64,000 bases of DNA from Inia geoffrensis (GCA_036417435.1 CM070899.1:147264237-147328236); one strand, 5' to 3'. Shown: positions 22,310 through 33,345, counted from the first letter of the stretch. Made by a program: numbers and translations. Notes: generated by a model not told the origin, from the sequence alone.

Positions 22310-23005
22310 TAAATGTCATACTCTTCATTGCATATCCCACAACATGGAGCATAGTGCTCTGCAAATGGGTGCTCAGAAGGTGTGGGTTGAACACATCAAT
22401 GGATGGATGGATGGATGGATTGGCCAGTATGAACATCACCAGCTACTGTAGATAGTCGAGTGTCTCTGCTGCAGGAAAGTAAGATGAATAATGAGTCAGT
22501 AACCATACTTGTTTGGTAGCACTAGGATATTGACTATAAAATTCCTGCAGGAGGGTTGGTAAAACTTGTGGCTGAGGATGACAGCCCTCATTGTAGTATT
22601 CAGGGGCCTCTCACATACCATCCTTGGCAGGGTTTCCTTAGAAGTCATTTGTACATGATTGATTTCCTTTCCTTGAATAAGGCATCTTCTGGCCTTAGCA
22701 GTGGCCTGCCTGATGAGATATCCATCCAGCAAGACCATGGGAGGCCAAAGGATGAGCAGGCAAGCTTAACAGGTCTATCAGTTTCCCCCAGGGCCAAGGC
22801 CAGGATAAAAGACTTTTAATACTAGACTCTGAAAGGGGGCCCTGACAAGTTGTCAGAAAGGCATCTCTGTGAAAAATGACTGATTAAATGCAGGTGAATT
22901 AAAGGAACATGAATTTATATTTTTGAGCACCTACAATATCGAGTGCTACGACAGACCCCCTTCACATACATTCTCAAAAAAACATTATAAGCCAACAATG
23001 AGCTA
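22310..23005. other. Unassigned sequence with short ATGG microsatellite
   Basis: An (ATGG)5 run lies at about 22398-22419. The remainder is unassigned. Frames at 22496-22738 (minus) and 22556-22819 (plus) overlap each other and have no family signature. Confidence 0.4.
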
Positions 23006-23009
23006 TGAG

Positions 23010-23810
23010 CCATGTGACCCCCCAAGCCCAGGTATTTTGTCCATACTTACTGTCCTCACTTTCTCTTCCTCTAAGGCACTGTTCCAGTGTCACTATCACT
23101 CTGCTCATTCTAATCAGGTTTCGTCCCTATCACTCCCTTAAACAGTCTTTATTAAGGTCACCAACGATATAACTTGCCAAGTTAATGCCCCTTCCTTATG
23201 TAACTCCATTTCTCAGCTGCATCGGACCCAGCTGACAACTGCCTTCTTGAATCCCTTTCTTCCTATGCTTCTCACTATCTCACTGGACATTCTTTCTGAG
23301 TCTTTGTGGCTCCTCCCTTTGTTCTTTTTTTTTTTTTTTTGCGGTACACGGGCCTCTCACTGTTGTGGCCTCTCCCGTTGTGGAGCAACAGGCTCCGGAC
23401 GCGCAGGCTCAGCAGCCGTGGCTCACGGGCGCAGCCGCTCCATGGCCTGTGGGATCTTCCAGGACCGGGGCACGAACCCGTGTCTCCTGCATCGGCAGGC
23501 GGACTCTCAACCACTGCGCCACCAGGGAAGCCCTTCCCTTTGTTCTTAAATTCTAAATGTTGGAAACACCCCTGGGCCCTCTTCTCTTCTCTAGTTTCAT
23601 TCTCTCCCTAAGGGATCTTATCCAGCCCCATCTGTTTATTGATGACTCCCAAGTTTATTTCTTCTACCCAGGCATCTCCCTTGAGCTCTAGACTTATATA
23701 GTCAATTGCTACTTGACGTCTCTGCTTGGACGTTGAATCGAGTTCTAAAACTCAGCATGGGCAAAACAGAAGCATTGGTTTCCACCTTGTTTCTAATACC
23801 CCTCCCTATA
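23010..23810 (+). mobile_element. L2 ORF2 (reverse transcriptase) remnant, split by a SINE
   Basis: Sense-strand L2 sequence: 'ttaaggtcaccaacgatata' before the SINE at 23327, then 'ctgggccctcttctcttctc', 'tgatgactcccaagtttatt' and 'cttgagctctagacttatat' after it. In intact L2 the second block encodes the YADDSQ region of the reverse transcriptase; here it reads LMTPKF with stops. It is ancient and non-functional. Confidence 0.8.
23327..23534 (-). mobile_element. CHR SINE in L2
   Basis: Full length, minus strand. Perfect 13-base TSD tccctttgttctt at 23314-23326 and 23535-23547. It forms an inverted pair with the plus-strand copy starting at 23925. Confidence 0.97.
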
Positions 23811-23924
23811 GGGAATAAGGAAAGTGTTTGATCAGCTTTTACCACTTCTCTCCTGCTTCTCTTCTTCCCTTCTTCTCACTCAATTCAGTGCCATGCACTC
23901 TAAGCTTAAGAATCCTGAGACTGG

Positions 23925-24138
23925 GGGATTCCCTGGTGGTGCAGTGGTTGAGAGTCTGCCTGCCGATGCAGGGGACACGGGTTCGTGCCCCGGTCCGGGA
24001 AGATCCCACATGCCACGGAGCGGCTGGGCCCGTGAGCCATGGCCGCTGAGCCTGCGCGTCCGGAGCCTGCGCTCCGCCACGGGAGAGGCCACAGCAGTGA
24101 GAGGCCCTCGTACCTCAAAAAAAAAAAAAAAAAAAAAA
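23925..24138 (+). mobile_element. CHR SINE
   Basis: Full length, plus strand. The head 'ttccctggtggtgcagtggt' contains an A-box-like stretch and 'gggttcgtgccccggtcc' contains the B-box-like GGTTCGTGCCC, both inherited from the parental tRNA. The TSD is 17 bases with two mismatches (aagaatcctgagactgg / aagaatcctgaaattgg). Confidence 0.96.
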
Positions 24139-24164
24139 AAGAATCCTGAAATTGGAAGTGGTTT

Positions 24165-24305
24165 GGAGATTTGCTGCTCAAATACCTTCATTTTACAGGT
24201 GAGGAAACTGAGACACAGAGAGGAACAGTGATGGGCTCAAAGTCTTACAGTGAATTGACAGCCGAGCTGCGACTGGAAGCAAGGTTTCCTGACTTGTAGT
24301 TTTCA
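24165..24305 (-). mobile_element. MIR
   Basis: The text 'cattttacaggtgaggaaac', 'tgagacacagagaggaacag' and 'tcttacagtgaattgacagc' is the antisense MIR core. Confidence 0.88.
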
Positions 24306-24309
24306 TTTT

Positions 24310-24920
24310 ACTGACACTCTATTTTTCACTTTCTCTTTTGAGCACCTGCATGTGAGGGAAAAAATATCTTTGACTGCTTACTTGTCTAGTTGTCTTCTGG
24401 CCTCACTCATTGTCTTCTCCCAAGCCCTGCCAGTTTCCAAACCTGACCTTATTTTGTAGAATCCCACAGTCTAGATCAGAGACGGTAAAGACCAGGCCCA
24501 TGTGCAGTTGCTTCCTCATCAGGGTCCATAGCAGACATCACTGATCGATCATGATACCTTATCCTGCTGAGCCCTAATACAACCTCAGAAGGCTTTGCAA
24601 TATGGTGCTCCAGGCTGCTGCTATCGATTGATCAGAGTTGACTTTGAAGATGAGACCTATTTGTTATTCATTACCTGAATCTTTTCCTCTATACAGCTTC
24701 AAACTTAATCCATTCCTCTCTGGTCTCATGTTTCCCCCTGAGTTTGTCTTTGGAGGCTAGGTAATTTGATCTAGGGTGTTAGAAAGTTCTAGTGAGATGT
24801 TACATTTTAGCTGTAACATCTGGAGACAATGCTGACCCAAAGATATAACAATTTAATGATAAAAATATCAGGGCATTCTGTCTCTCTCCAGTAACACCAG
24901 GCAGATGTATGGCCTCTGAG
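24310..24920. other. Unassigned non-coding sequence
   Basis: No family recognised. Confidence 0.4.
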
Positions 24921-24924
24921 TCCA

Positions 24925-25020
24925 AGTTCAACCTAACTTACTAACAGTGTGACTTCGAAGCTGAGCTAATCTCTCTGCGCTCCACTTTCTTCATTTCCTA
25001 AATGTGAATAACAGGTTATA
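24925..25020 (+). mobile_element. MIR fragment
   Basis: The text 'taacagtgtgacttcgaagc' and 'ctctgcgctccactttcttc' resembles the MIR centre. Confidence 0.6.
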
Positions 25021-25145
25021 GAAGCTATTATGGTTGCTGTACATAAAGAAGGTTTAGACCCAAAAGTGATCCATCCGGGGAAGCCATTAGCTTTTCTGAG
25101 TCTTTCTAAGCATCCAGGGTGGTTTGAAGTTGTATATGGCCAAGA

Positions 25146-25345
25146 CATGGTGTTGTAGGAAGAGCACAGCTTTTGGAGTCAGATAGACCTGAGTTCAGTC
25201 TTGCATCTGCCACTGACTAGTTGTATAATGACCTTGGGCAAGTGGCTCAGCCTCTCTGAGACTCCATCAAAACTCAGTGTCCTTAAAAGCTTTCAGTGCA
25301 TAGTGGGTGGCATGTAGTAGATCCATACCAATAAATGAATAAATA
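25146..25345 (+). mobile_element. MIR
   Basis: The text 'ttttggagtcagatagacct', 'tctgccactgactagttgta' and 'tgaccttgggcaagtggctc' is a well-preserved MIR 5' and core. An AATA/AATG microsatellite (25333-25376) has grown at its end. Confidence 0.93.
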
Positions 25346-25364
25346 AATAATGAATGAATGAATG

Positions 25365-25520
25365 AATGAATGAATACATCCAAATAATATTTACTGAGCA
25401 TCTACAATGGGCCTGGAATGGTGTTGGTGATAAGGCAATAAATAAGGTAGATAGAAAAAGAACCTGTCCTCATGGAACTTACGAGGCAGCTTATGTTTAT
25501 CTTGATGATTCAGTGATGGT
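25365..25520 (-). mobile_element. L2 3'-end fragment
   Basis: The text 'atatttactgagcatctaca', 'ggtgataaggcaataaataa' and 'ctgtcctcatggaacttacg' is the antisense L2 3' end. Confidence 0.82.
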
Positions 25521-25524
25521 CTCT

Positions 25525-26475
25525 CCCAGGCTGAAATAGAACTCTTGCTTTACTTAGGGCTTCAGTCTCTCCCAGCGTTCTCTGCCCTTGGGTTGGTACC
25601 ACATCTGGGAGTGAAAGAACATGACATCTACTGTTCCTCTGCAGCATGTTCTCATAGAAGGATTGAGGAATCACCCAGATGTCCTAGTGCTGGCCTGGGG
25701 CTGGGCTGCAGAGGTGCTGCCCCAGCCTGGCGAGAGGCCCAGGTCCAGCAGGCCATGTTACATCGGTGCCCAGCTTTGGCTGTTTCTCGGCTTCCTTAGA
25801 GGCACATGGCCCCGGGAATTTCTGCCAACTCGAAAGCCATCAAAGCAAAGGGCAGAACTTCCCAGGAAAAACTGTAATTTCTTGGTGGGGAGCTGAATTG
25901 TGTGGCGACAGTGCAAGGTTCTGCAGAATGAATATCATGTCAGTGCTATTTAATAACATGGTAACCACTGACCATTTAATTACATGGTAATTGTCACTTA
26001 GTGGCTAGGTAATTGCATAGTAAGTACCATCTAATTTCAGGGTAAAGGGTAAATACATGATTATTTCAGGCTCCTTAGGCACAGTGTAGGTCACTCAGGA
26101 ATTAGGTTTAGATTGACTAAGTATAAATTACCTAGAAATCTGTTCTTGTGTGAATGATTACTCGTGTCATCCTTACCGACAAAGCCCCTAACGGTTACCA
26201 TAAAATTAAAGAAAGATTTTGGGTCTCAGGAACTTAAAAAGACACTGTTTCGTTCAAAATCAATCATTACCTGTTGTACAAGAGATGTTGCTAGATTAGG
26301 GAGGAGAGGGAGAGAGGGATGCTTAAAATTGGCAGCAGAATTTACTTCATTTGATGTGGGTGATTCAACACTTGGTGCTGAAACGTGGGACGAATGACAT
26401 TACAAAATGTGAATCCAGTGTGTGCCTCCATGGCCTTTGGTCAAGAGCCCTGGGCTAGAAAGAGGGATGGTCTCA
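25525..26475. other. Unassigned region with TAATTAC-rich cluster
   Basis: 25525-25900 is moderately GC-rich, with overlapping spurious frames. 25940-26060 contains repeated variants of 'aattacatggtaa', partly palindromic. I recognise no family. Confidence 0.4.
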
Positions 26476-26479
26476 ATTG

Positions 26480-26945
26480 TGGGCTAAATGGTAACTCCAC
26501 CCCAAAACACACTTCCTCATTTTCATCCCCGGAACCTGTGAATGTGAACTTTCTTGGAACAAGTGTCTTTGTAGACCTAATTAAGTTAAGGATTTTAATT
26601 AAAGATAAGATCATCCTGGATTATCCAGGTGGGCCCTAAATCCAATGACAAGTGTCCTTATAAAAGATAGAAGAGGAGGCATAGACCAGAGACGAGAAGG
26701 CCATGTGAACACGGAGGCAGAATTGGAGTGATGCATCCACAACCCAAGAAATGCCTGGAGCAACCCGAGGCTGGAAGAGGCAAAGAATGGAACATCCCCT
26801 AGAGCCTCAGGAGGGAGTGTGGCCCTGGTGACGCCTGGATTTCAAACTTCTGGCTTCCAGAACTGTGAGAGAACAAATTTCGGCTTTTTAAAGCCGCCCA
26901 GTTTGTTAAATTGTTCCAGCAGCTACAGGAAACAAATCCAGTCTA
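26480..26945 (+). mobile_element. MLT1-like LTR (ERVL-MaLR)
   Basis: The text 'atggtaactccaccccaaaa', 'gtgggccctaaatccaatga', 'aaggccatgtgaacacggag' and 'cttccagaactgtgagagaa' is the hallmark order of MLT1 solitary LTRs. No retroviral genes are attached. Confidence 0.88.
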
Positions 26946-26949
26946 TAAG

Positions 26950-27299
26950 GGGCTGTGGGGAAGCAGGAGTTCTGGCCTCACAAGCATCAGGTCCTTCTTC
27001 CAGTGCTGGTTTGGTTGGTGATGGAGAACAGCCAGAGAGGGAAGAGGAGAAGTCTGAACAACTCAAGTCCTGTCTCGAGAGGACCCACGAGAATGGGGCC
27101 ACCAAAGACCCCAGGTGGGAATCAGGGCCCAACCCTAGATCTGCCTGAGGTCTCCAATGTTCGCTGAGGTGTCACGTAGGAAGGGAATTTACAAAAATAG
27201 GTTTAATGTTCATCATTATGAAAGAAATTTACGATCCTTCTGAACAAATGTAAAACATTTTAAAAAAATGCCCAGAATTCAGATATAATCGCACTGACG
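26950..27299. other. Unassigned non-coding sequence
   Basis: Overlapping short frames (26819-27148 plus, 26923-27132 minus) have no recognisable content. Confidence 0.4.
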
Positions 27300-27620
27300 T
27301 TATTTCCTCCTTTTTAAAAAACATATACATGTACCTATTCTTTTTCAAATTCTTTTCCCATTTAGTTTATTACAGAATATTGAGCAGATTTCCCTGTGCT
27401 GTACAGTAGGTCCTTGTTGGTTATCTATTTTTAAATATAGCAGTGTGTTCATGCCAATCCCAAACGCCCAACCTATCCCTCACCCCAACCCTTCCCCCCT
27501 GGTAACCATAAATTCGTTCTCTAAGTCTGTGAGTATGTTTCTGTTTTGTAAATCATTTCATTTGTATCATTAAAAAAAAATTCAACATATAAGCGATATC
27601 ATATGATGTTTGTATTTATG
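27300..27620 (-). mobile_element. Old L1 3'-UTR fragment
   Basis: The text 'tttattacagaatattgagc', 'ctgtacagtaggtccttgtt' and 'aaccataaattcgttctcta' is antisense L1 3' UTR of a middle-aged cetartiodactyl L1 type, also seen at 35710 and 47037. Confidence 0.85.
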
Positions 27621-27667
27621 ATCTATTTCCTTCTAATCGTTTGTGTTGGTCATAGCTGATTGTGCTA

Positions 27668-27845
27668 CACAGTGGGGAGAATGAAAGTGCAAGCTTTGGG
27701 GTCAGATAGGCAGAGGTTTAAATCCTGGTGTTGCTACTCAATCACTGGGCACATGACTTAACTTTTCTCTCTCACTTTCCCTATCTTTCAGGTTGGGATA
27801 ACATTGCTTGCACCGTAGGCTGTTGGTTTGCTGAGATGATATGTA
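27668..27845 (+). mobile_element. MIR
   Basis: The text 'agctttggggtcagataggc', 'aggtttaaatcctggtgttg' and 'cactgggcacatgacttaac' is MIR in order. Confidence 0.87.
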
Positions 27846-27849
27846 TAAA

Positions 27850-28715
27850 ATAAGGAGTGGGAGTTTGTACTCAGTTAAGTGGAGCTGTTGTTTCTATACG
27901 GAATATGCAGGGCAGTGTGGAATAAGCAATTCCCTTGTTACTATGAACGCTATAGATGTGTGTAAATGGCTGCATCATAGTCAAATAGATGTGGCAGAGA
28001 TCAAACTGATGTTGTCAGCTGCATAGCCTCCCCAGAGTTGCTTAATGAGCTTGCTGCTAATTGCACAGTTCTCTGCCTCTGCTACCTTCTTTCCCCACCC
28101 CTGCCATGAGCTCACGATTTCGGAAGGCATAGAAATCAGCTACCTTGCCTCCACACTCTGGGTACCTTGGGCACTCAAGTTTACACAAACAAGTGCTTGG
28201 AGGCAGAGAATAAGGCCTCCAAATAGCCCATCCAAGATTGCACCTAGCTTTATGATCCTACAAGAAGGAGCGATCCAGCCAATAGGAGGATTAACCAATA
28301 AAGGATTTAAAAGACCCTCACTAAATAAAAATAACACGAACCATTCTCCAGGAGGCCTCCTGAGTCCTCACTGCATTTAAGTGCTGCAAGTAAAGTCAGG
28401 TTTATTTTTATAGGTTTTGAGTCATTTGCTCCCGTAACCCTTCTCATTCTTGTAACAACAGTTCCACTCGGTTACATGTGGTATTCTCCATACTTGCCCT
28501 TCTGTCTTCCAACCGGACTATGGGGAAGATGCCATTACCAAGGGCTCGTGGTCACCAGGGGATACCCACCTGTGGCACCTTGGTGGTCAATTCTAATTTG
28601 TGGTCTAGCATCTCAATGGTTCATCTTGCTATCAGGGATGGTGATGCCCTGGGATATAGTCACAGAAAAAGAATATTTCCAAAATAAAAATAAGCAATGA
28701 AAAGCTTCCTTTATT
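27850..28715. other. Unassigned non-coding sequence
   Basis: No family recognised. Overlapping short frames only. Confidence 0.4.
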
Positions 28716-28719
28716 GGAT

Positions 28720-28925
28720 TTTTCTACGACACAGGCATTTTGCTAAGAGTGTCACATAGACTTTCTTGTTTCACCATCACAACAAATTTATGAGGCTGGC
28801 CTTGTCATTCCCATTTCTCTAGGCCACATGAAACCTAGAGAGGTCCCATGACTCAACTAAGAGCCACGTGGCTAATAAAGGGAAGGGTAGGGATTCAGAC
28901 CAAGCCCTGAGTCCCATACTATTCC
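28720..28925 (-). mobile_element. MIR
   Basis: The text 'gaaacctagagaggtcccat' and 'gccacgtggctaataaaggg' is antisense MIR core and head. Confidence 0.8.
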
Positions 28926-29162
28926 AGTTCCCTGGGCACATGGAAGGGTGGGTAATGAGTCACTTTAGCTCCAGAACACAATCTTTTGGGGGTGATTGGT
29001 TAAGTGGTTCTCTACATTTGCACACCGAAGGAACCAATAATTGGCCGGGAGGCTCACCTTGAGTTCTCTTTCATCCAAGAGTTATCAAAATCTGTACTGA
29101 GGGAAATAATGCTAATATATCGGGAGGCTTGCCTGAGGATATGCATGCTATCATCCACTAGA
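28926..29162. other. Unassigned non-coding sequence
   Basis: No family recognised. Confidence 0.35.
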
Positions 29163-29523
29163 AGAGTGGTTTTTAAAGTTGGCTCAGCACCAGAATTGTC
29201 CAATGAATCAGATTCCCAGGGGTGGCATCTAGGCATCTGTGTCTTTTTTTTTTTGGCGGTATGCGGGCTTCTCACTGTTGTGGCTTCTCCCGCTGCGGAG
29301 CACAGGCTCCGGACGCACAGGCTCCACGGCCATGGCTCACGGGCCCAGCCGCTCCACGGCATGTGGGATCTTCCCGGACCGGGGCACAAACCCGTGTCCC
29401 CTGCATCGGCAGGCGGACTCTCAACCACTGCGCCACCAGGGAAGCCCATCTGTGTCTTTTTAAAGGTGATCCCCGGATGATCCTGATGCATCTAGTCTGT
29501 GGACTAGCATTTGGGTACCACTG
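29163..29523 (+). mobile_element. MER5-like hAT element split by a CHR SINE
   Basis: The left part reads 'agtggtttttaaagttggctc' and 'aatcagattcccaggggtgg'. After the SINE it continues 'aaaggtgatccccggatgat', 'cctgatgcatctagtctgtg' and ends 'ttgggtaccactgcc'. The ends retain traces of the cagtggtt / aaccactg TIR. Confidence 0.8.
29249..29447 (-). mobile_element. CHR SINE in MER5
   Basis: Full length with a short T-run. Perfect TSD atctgtgtcttttt at 29235-29248 and 29448-29461. Confidence 0.97.
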
Positions 29524-29524
29524 C

Positions 29525-30142
29525 CTAAAATACTGTAGATTTTATCTCTGGCTTAAGTTTCATCATTAGAGAGCCATAAACCAATTGACACCCGTTTAGC
29601 TTTGAAAAATCACAGCTTTTACCACCCTGCATAGTCATTGGTTAAAAATCAAAGATGTTATAAAATACAGCCCTATATAATTCAGAACTAGTGTGTTTAT
29701 GGGATGGAGGATATTGCTAAGCATATAAATTCAGTAATCAGACAAGTCTTTTAATTAACTATCTCTTAGGCTTTCCTATCAGAAATAACGTTGTTTCCCC
29801 TGATAACTGTTCTTCCCTCTTTCCATGTGGAAAGTGTGCTATGTAACTGATGGGGTTTCTTTCTTTAAATTGGTCACTAGGAAGCCCAGAACAGAACTTA
29901 CAACACTTTAGCAAACCATAAAAAATCTTATGTGTTTTGTTTCTAACTTTACTTCTGGATTCTTTTTCCATCTGTGCTTTTCTGTTTTTCTTCACATCCC
30001 CCCAGTTGCCTCACCAAACATACATTTTTTTGATCTGTATTCTGTGTTTGTTCACTCATGAAATGGAGCTACCTTTCACACTTTAGTTTTTCATAAATTG
30101 GGATAGGACCTGCAATTAATGCATATATTTAATATGATAATG
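29525..30142. other. Unassigned AT-rich sequence
   Basis: No family recognised. One minus-strand lysine-rich frame (29759-29995) has no known domain. Confidence 0.4.
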
Positions 30143-30588
30143 TGTTTCCTAGGGCTGCCGTAAGACAGTATCCAAAACTAGGTGACTTAAGAGGGAAACT
30201 TATTGTCTCACAGTTCTGGAGGTTAGAAGTCCAAAATCAAGGTGTTGGCAGAGCCATTCACTATGATGGCTCTGGGAAGAATCTTTCCTTGTGGCTTCTA
30301 GCTTCTGGAATTTTCTGGAAATCCATGGCATTTTTCTGGCTGGCAGATATATCACTCCAGTCACATGGCTGTGTTCCCCCTGTGTCTTCACATGGTCTCC
30401 CTCTGTGTGAATCCCATTTTCCCCTTTTCATAAGCACACCAGTCATTTTGGATTAGGACCCACCATCATGACCTCATTTTGACTACTGCAGTAAAGACCC
30501 AATTTCCAAATTCGGTCAGGTTCTGAGGTACTGAGGATTAGAACGTCTATGTATGTTTTTTTGAGGGGGCACAATTTAACTCATAACA
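30143..30588 (-). mobile_element. MLT1-like LTR (ERVL-MaLR)
   Basis: Antisense LTR: 'agggctgccgtaagacagta', 'cttattgtctcacagttctg', 'gaggttagaagtccaaaatc', 'accatcatgacctcattttg' and the LTR start at 'ttaactcataaca' (tgttatga on the minus strand). No internal genes. Confidence 0.87.
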
Positions 30589-30606
30589 CAGTACTTCCTT
30601 TCCTTT

Positions 30607-30656
30607 CTTGATCTCTTATTGACTATTTTTTCCTTGATCTCTTATTGACTATTTTC
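30607..30656 (+). repeat. 26-base tandem duplication
   Basis: The unit cttgatctcttattgactat with a T-run occurs at 30607 and again at 30633, nearly identical, immediately after the LTR. Confidence 0.9.
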
Positions 30657-30659
30657 CTA

Positions 30660-30900
30660 GTGGTCACTTGATAGGGAGAGAATGTTAAATGTCAATATCA
30701 TTTTAAAACATTAAAAGGAGTTTAATTGCCCTGACTTTTCCTGGTCACCTATAGCCTGAATCATTAATTGGTAATTAACTGTATACATATCAGAGGTTGG
30801 AAAGAAATCGAGCGGGTCAAGTACTTGGAGATCATCCAGAAAGGAAGATGTGACAAATTCACCAATTATTTTTGTGGCTCTTCCAGTTTTTAATCTTAGA
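30660..30900. other. Unassigned AT-rich sequence
   Basis: It contains 'aatcattaattggtaattaac' near 30762. No family recognised. Confidence 0.35.
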
Positions 30901-30904
30901 CAGC

Positions 30905-31257
30905 TTGGGCTGATATAACAGAATACTATAGACTGGGTGGCTTAAACAAAAGGGATATATTTTCTCACAGTCCTCGAGGCTGGGAAGTCCAAGATCAGAC
31001 CTGGCTTTCAGACAGCTGCCTTCACACTGTGTATTCACACAGCCTTTCCTTTGTGTGTGAATGTATAGAGAGATCGCTCTCTCTCTTCCTTTTCTTATAT
31101 GGACACTAAGCCCATCATGAAGGGCCCACCCTCATGACCTCATCTAATCTTGATCACCTCCCAAAGGCACCACCTCCAAACACTACCACATTGGGGGTTA
31201 AGGCTTCAACATAGGAATTTGGGGGGTGGGGCACAAACATTCATCCCATAACATTAT
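30905..31257 (-). mobile_element. MLT1/MST-like LTR (ERVL-MaLR)
   Basis: Antisense: 'actatagactgggtggctta', 'ctcgaggctgggaagtccaa', 'gcccaccctcatgacctcat', 'cacattgggggttaaggctt' and 'aaacattcatcccataac'. Solitary. Confidence 0.92.
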
Positions 31258-31259
31258 CT

Positions 31260-32940
31260 TTCCAATGTTGCTTGCTTTGTGACTTCATTAGATTATCACT
31301 GTAAAGCACTAAGTATCCCTTGCACCATTTTTACAACGAATATGTAGTTTGATTGTTTTTACAGGCTGAAGAGCTAGGCAAGAAATTGAGTTGCTTGAAA
31401 ATGTTAAGCTCTCCACCCTGCATGCTTTATGATGCTAAATAAAAGTTGCCTTCATTGCTCGCTGCAGAATATAAACAAGTGTCAACCATCTTAGCAAAGA
31501 GGGATCATTTGATTTAATTGCAAATTAAAAAACATAAACCACCTTAAACGTGGAGCAAATGCTGAATCAAATCAATACAATAATTGCACCAGGGCAATTG
31601 AGAGGCGCACGGAGTTTCCTTACCTTGAATGCTAAAAGAAGCCAGTTACTAGGAGGGTTGGTGAGCTCTGCTGAATGATGGGCGATCATGGTAAATTGCA
31701 CTAAACTGGCCGAGTTCTTCATTGTCTGTGGCACCACAAAGGAAGGGTCTTTGTCCTTGAAAAGCAGTTAATAGTTCTTTTTGTGTCTTGGGTTGGAGAA
31801 GTTCTTACAATTTCATAGTGGTGGGGTGGGGGGGTGGGGGGGGAAGGAATGCTCCGGGACCCTTGCAACGCCTTGTGTTGAATGTTGATTCTCTTGGGAC
31901 CCAGCAAATATTTCTTATAGACCTGACATATTGTGGCAGCTAAATGATGCCAGTGGAATATGTCTGATTGACAGACCCCAAGTCAATGGTGCTTTGTTGA
32001 GCCATTCAGGTGACACTGGCCCTTTGTTTAGCCCTGGAGTACAGAGCAGGCACTGGCAGACTCCATTCCAAGTTACTTTTGTTCCCTGAAAGTGCTCTTA
32101 GTCTTATTACAGGGACGACCTGGGATGAAAGATGGGTGAAATGGGTAATCCCCTTTGTCATGGGATTTGAAGGGTACGGAGAAGGTCTTCTGTCCCAAAT
32201 AGCTCTCCTCTCTCATCCTGTCACAGTCCTGAAATAACTTCCCATAGACACACATTCCTTTGAGTGTCTGAAGTGCCAGTTAAAAGGCAATCACCCCTGG
32301 GAAGGATGAACAAATTAAACAATTAACAGCTATTAATACTGCAATGTCAAGCTGATTCAAGAGGAAACATCCTATGTGCCCTCATGAGGTGTTCATGAAA
32401 TAATGCCTGATTGTGTGTCTCAATTAATTTAACAAATTAGCCAGTCACCTAGCAAGAACCTGAGGGAATGGGACATTCCATGTGCATGGACTGCAGGGTG
32501 CTTCGGTTGTCAGCTCCTTGGCCTTCTTTGCTTCCTGGCCTTTTGTGGGGGGATATGCTGTGTCTCTGGCCTTGCCCTCTCCAGCAGGCACAGTGGAGTA
32601 CGTGCTTGTGGTGGCTGACTGTGCCTCCATGCCCAGGAGCTGTAGCCACTTTCCCTAGCCCTCTGTGCCCTCAGTGTGAGCTGGGTCTGAGGTCCATTTC
32701 CCTACCTGTCCCCCATCCCTCTTTCTGCTCTCAGCTCGCATGCTGCGCCAACAACTACCTAAGTAACTTTCACCATTCTCTCCTGCGAGGGCCAGCCCCT
32801 GCTCTTTGCATTCCCAGCTATGGTTACTGTCTGAAGAGACCCCTACCTGACCCCGGCCGGACACGCTTCCCTCCCCCCACCAGATTGGAACCTTCCCTTC
32901 AATTCCTCAGGAGTCTAGGTGGAGTCAAATTGCTCAGAAA
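31260..32940. other. Unassigned region with two TAAT-dense stretches
   Basis: No repeat family is recognised over about 1.7 kb, the longest repeat-poor stretch in the middle of the window. 31485-31730 and 32270-32460 are rich in homeodomain-type TAATT cores (for example ttaattgcaaatta at 31514-31527, caattaatttaacaaatta at 32421). 31822-31852 is a G-rich run. A 159-codon plus frame (32468-32947) is Pro/Leu/Cys-rich and unsupported. Confidence 0.45.
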
Positions 32941-32944
32941 CCTT

Positions 32945-33180
32945 TGAAACCTATTATTTCTAAAGATTTGATTTATTTATTGAATAGGTAATTTGTTTAT
33001 ATAGTACATACATCAAAAGGCACAGAGAATAGGCAGTGAAATGATGTCTTCTGGCGAGTTGCCCAATTTCTTTTTTTTTTGAGGCAACCACTATTATTAC
33101 TTTTTAATTTATCTTCTGGACATATTATATGCATATGTGTGTGTATGTGTATGCATACAAATAGACATATGTATGTAACT
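32945..33180 (-). mobile_element. Old L1 fragment (probable)
   Basis: AT-rich with 'aggcaaccactattattact' and 'ttaatttatcttctggacata', resembling antisense 3' UTR of ancient L1. A microsatellite separates it from the next piece. Confidence 0.5.
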
Positions 33181-33345
33181 TTCTTTCTTCCCTGCCAGAA
33201 AACACTATTCTGATCCTGCCCCTTTCTTTTTTCCTTCCTTTATTTTTTTTCTTTCCTTCCTCCCTTCCTTCCTTCCCTTTCTTCGTTTCTTTCATTTCTT
33301 TCTTCCTTCCTTCCTTCCTTTCTTTCTTCATTTATTTATTTATTT
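33181..33345 (+). repeat. TTCC/TTTC microsatellite
   Basis: A polypyrimidine run with TTCC and TTTC units, ending in (TTTA)n at about 33330-33345. The Lys/Glu-rich minus-strand frame through it (33125-33331) is a repeat artefact. Confidence 0.9.

Noticed and set aside
23925..24060. tRNA gene from A-box and B-box-like sequence
   Set aside because: The boxes belong to the tRNA-derived head of a CHR SINE, which lacks a tRNA fold, an intact acceptor stem and a terminator at the right place.
32468..32947. 159-codon plus frame rich in Cys, Pro and Leu
   Set aside because: No domain, no convincing splice context, and a competing minus frame over the same bases. Probably chance in a GC-rich stretch.
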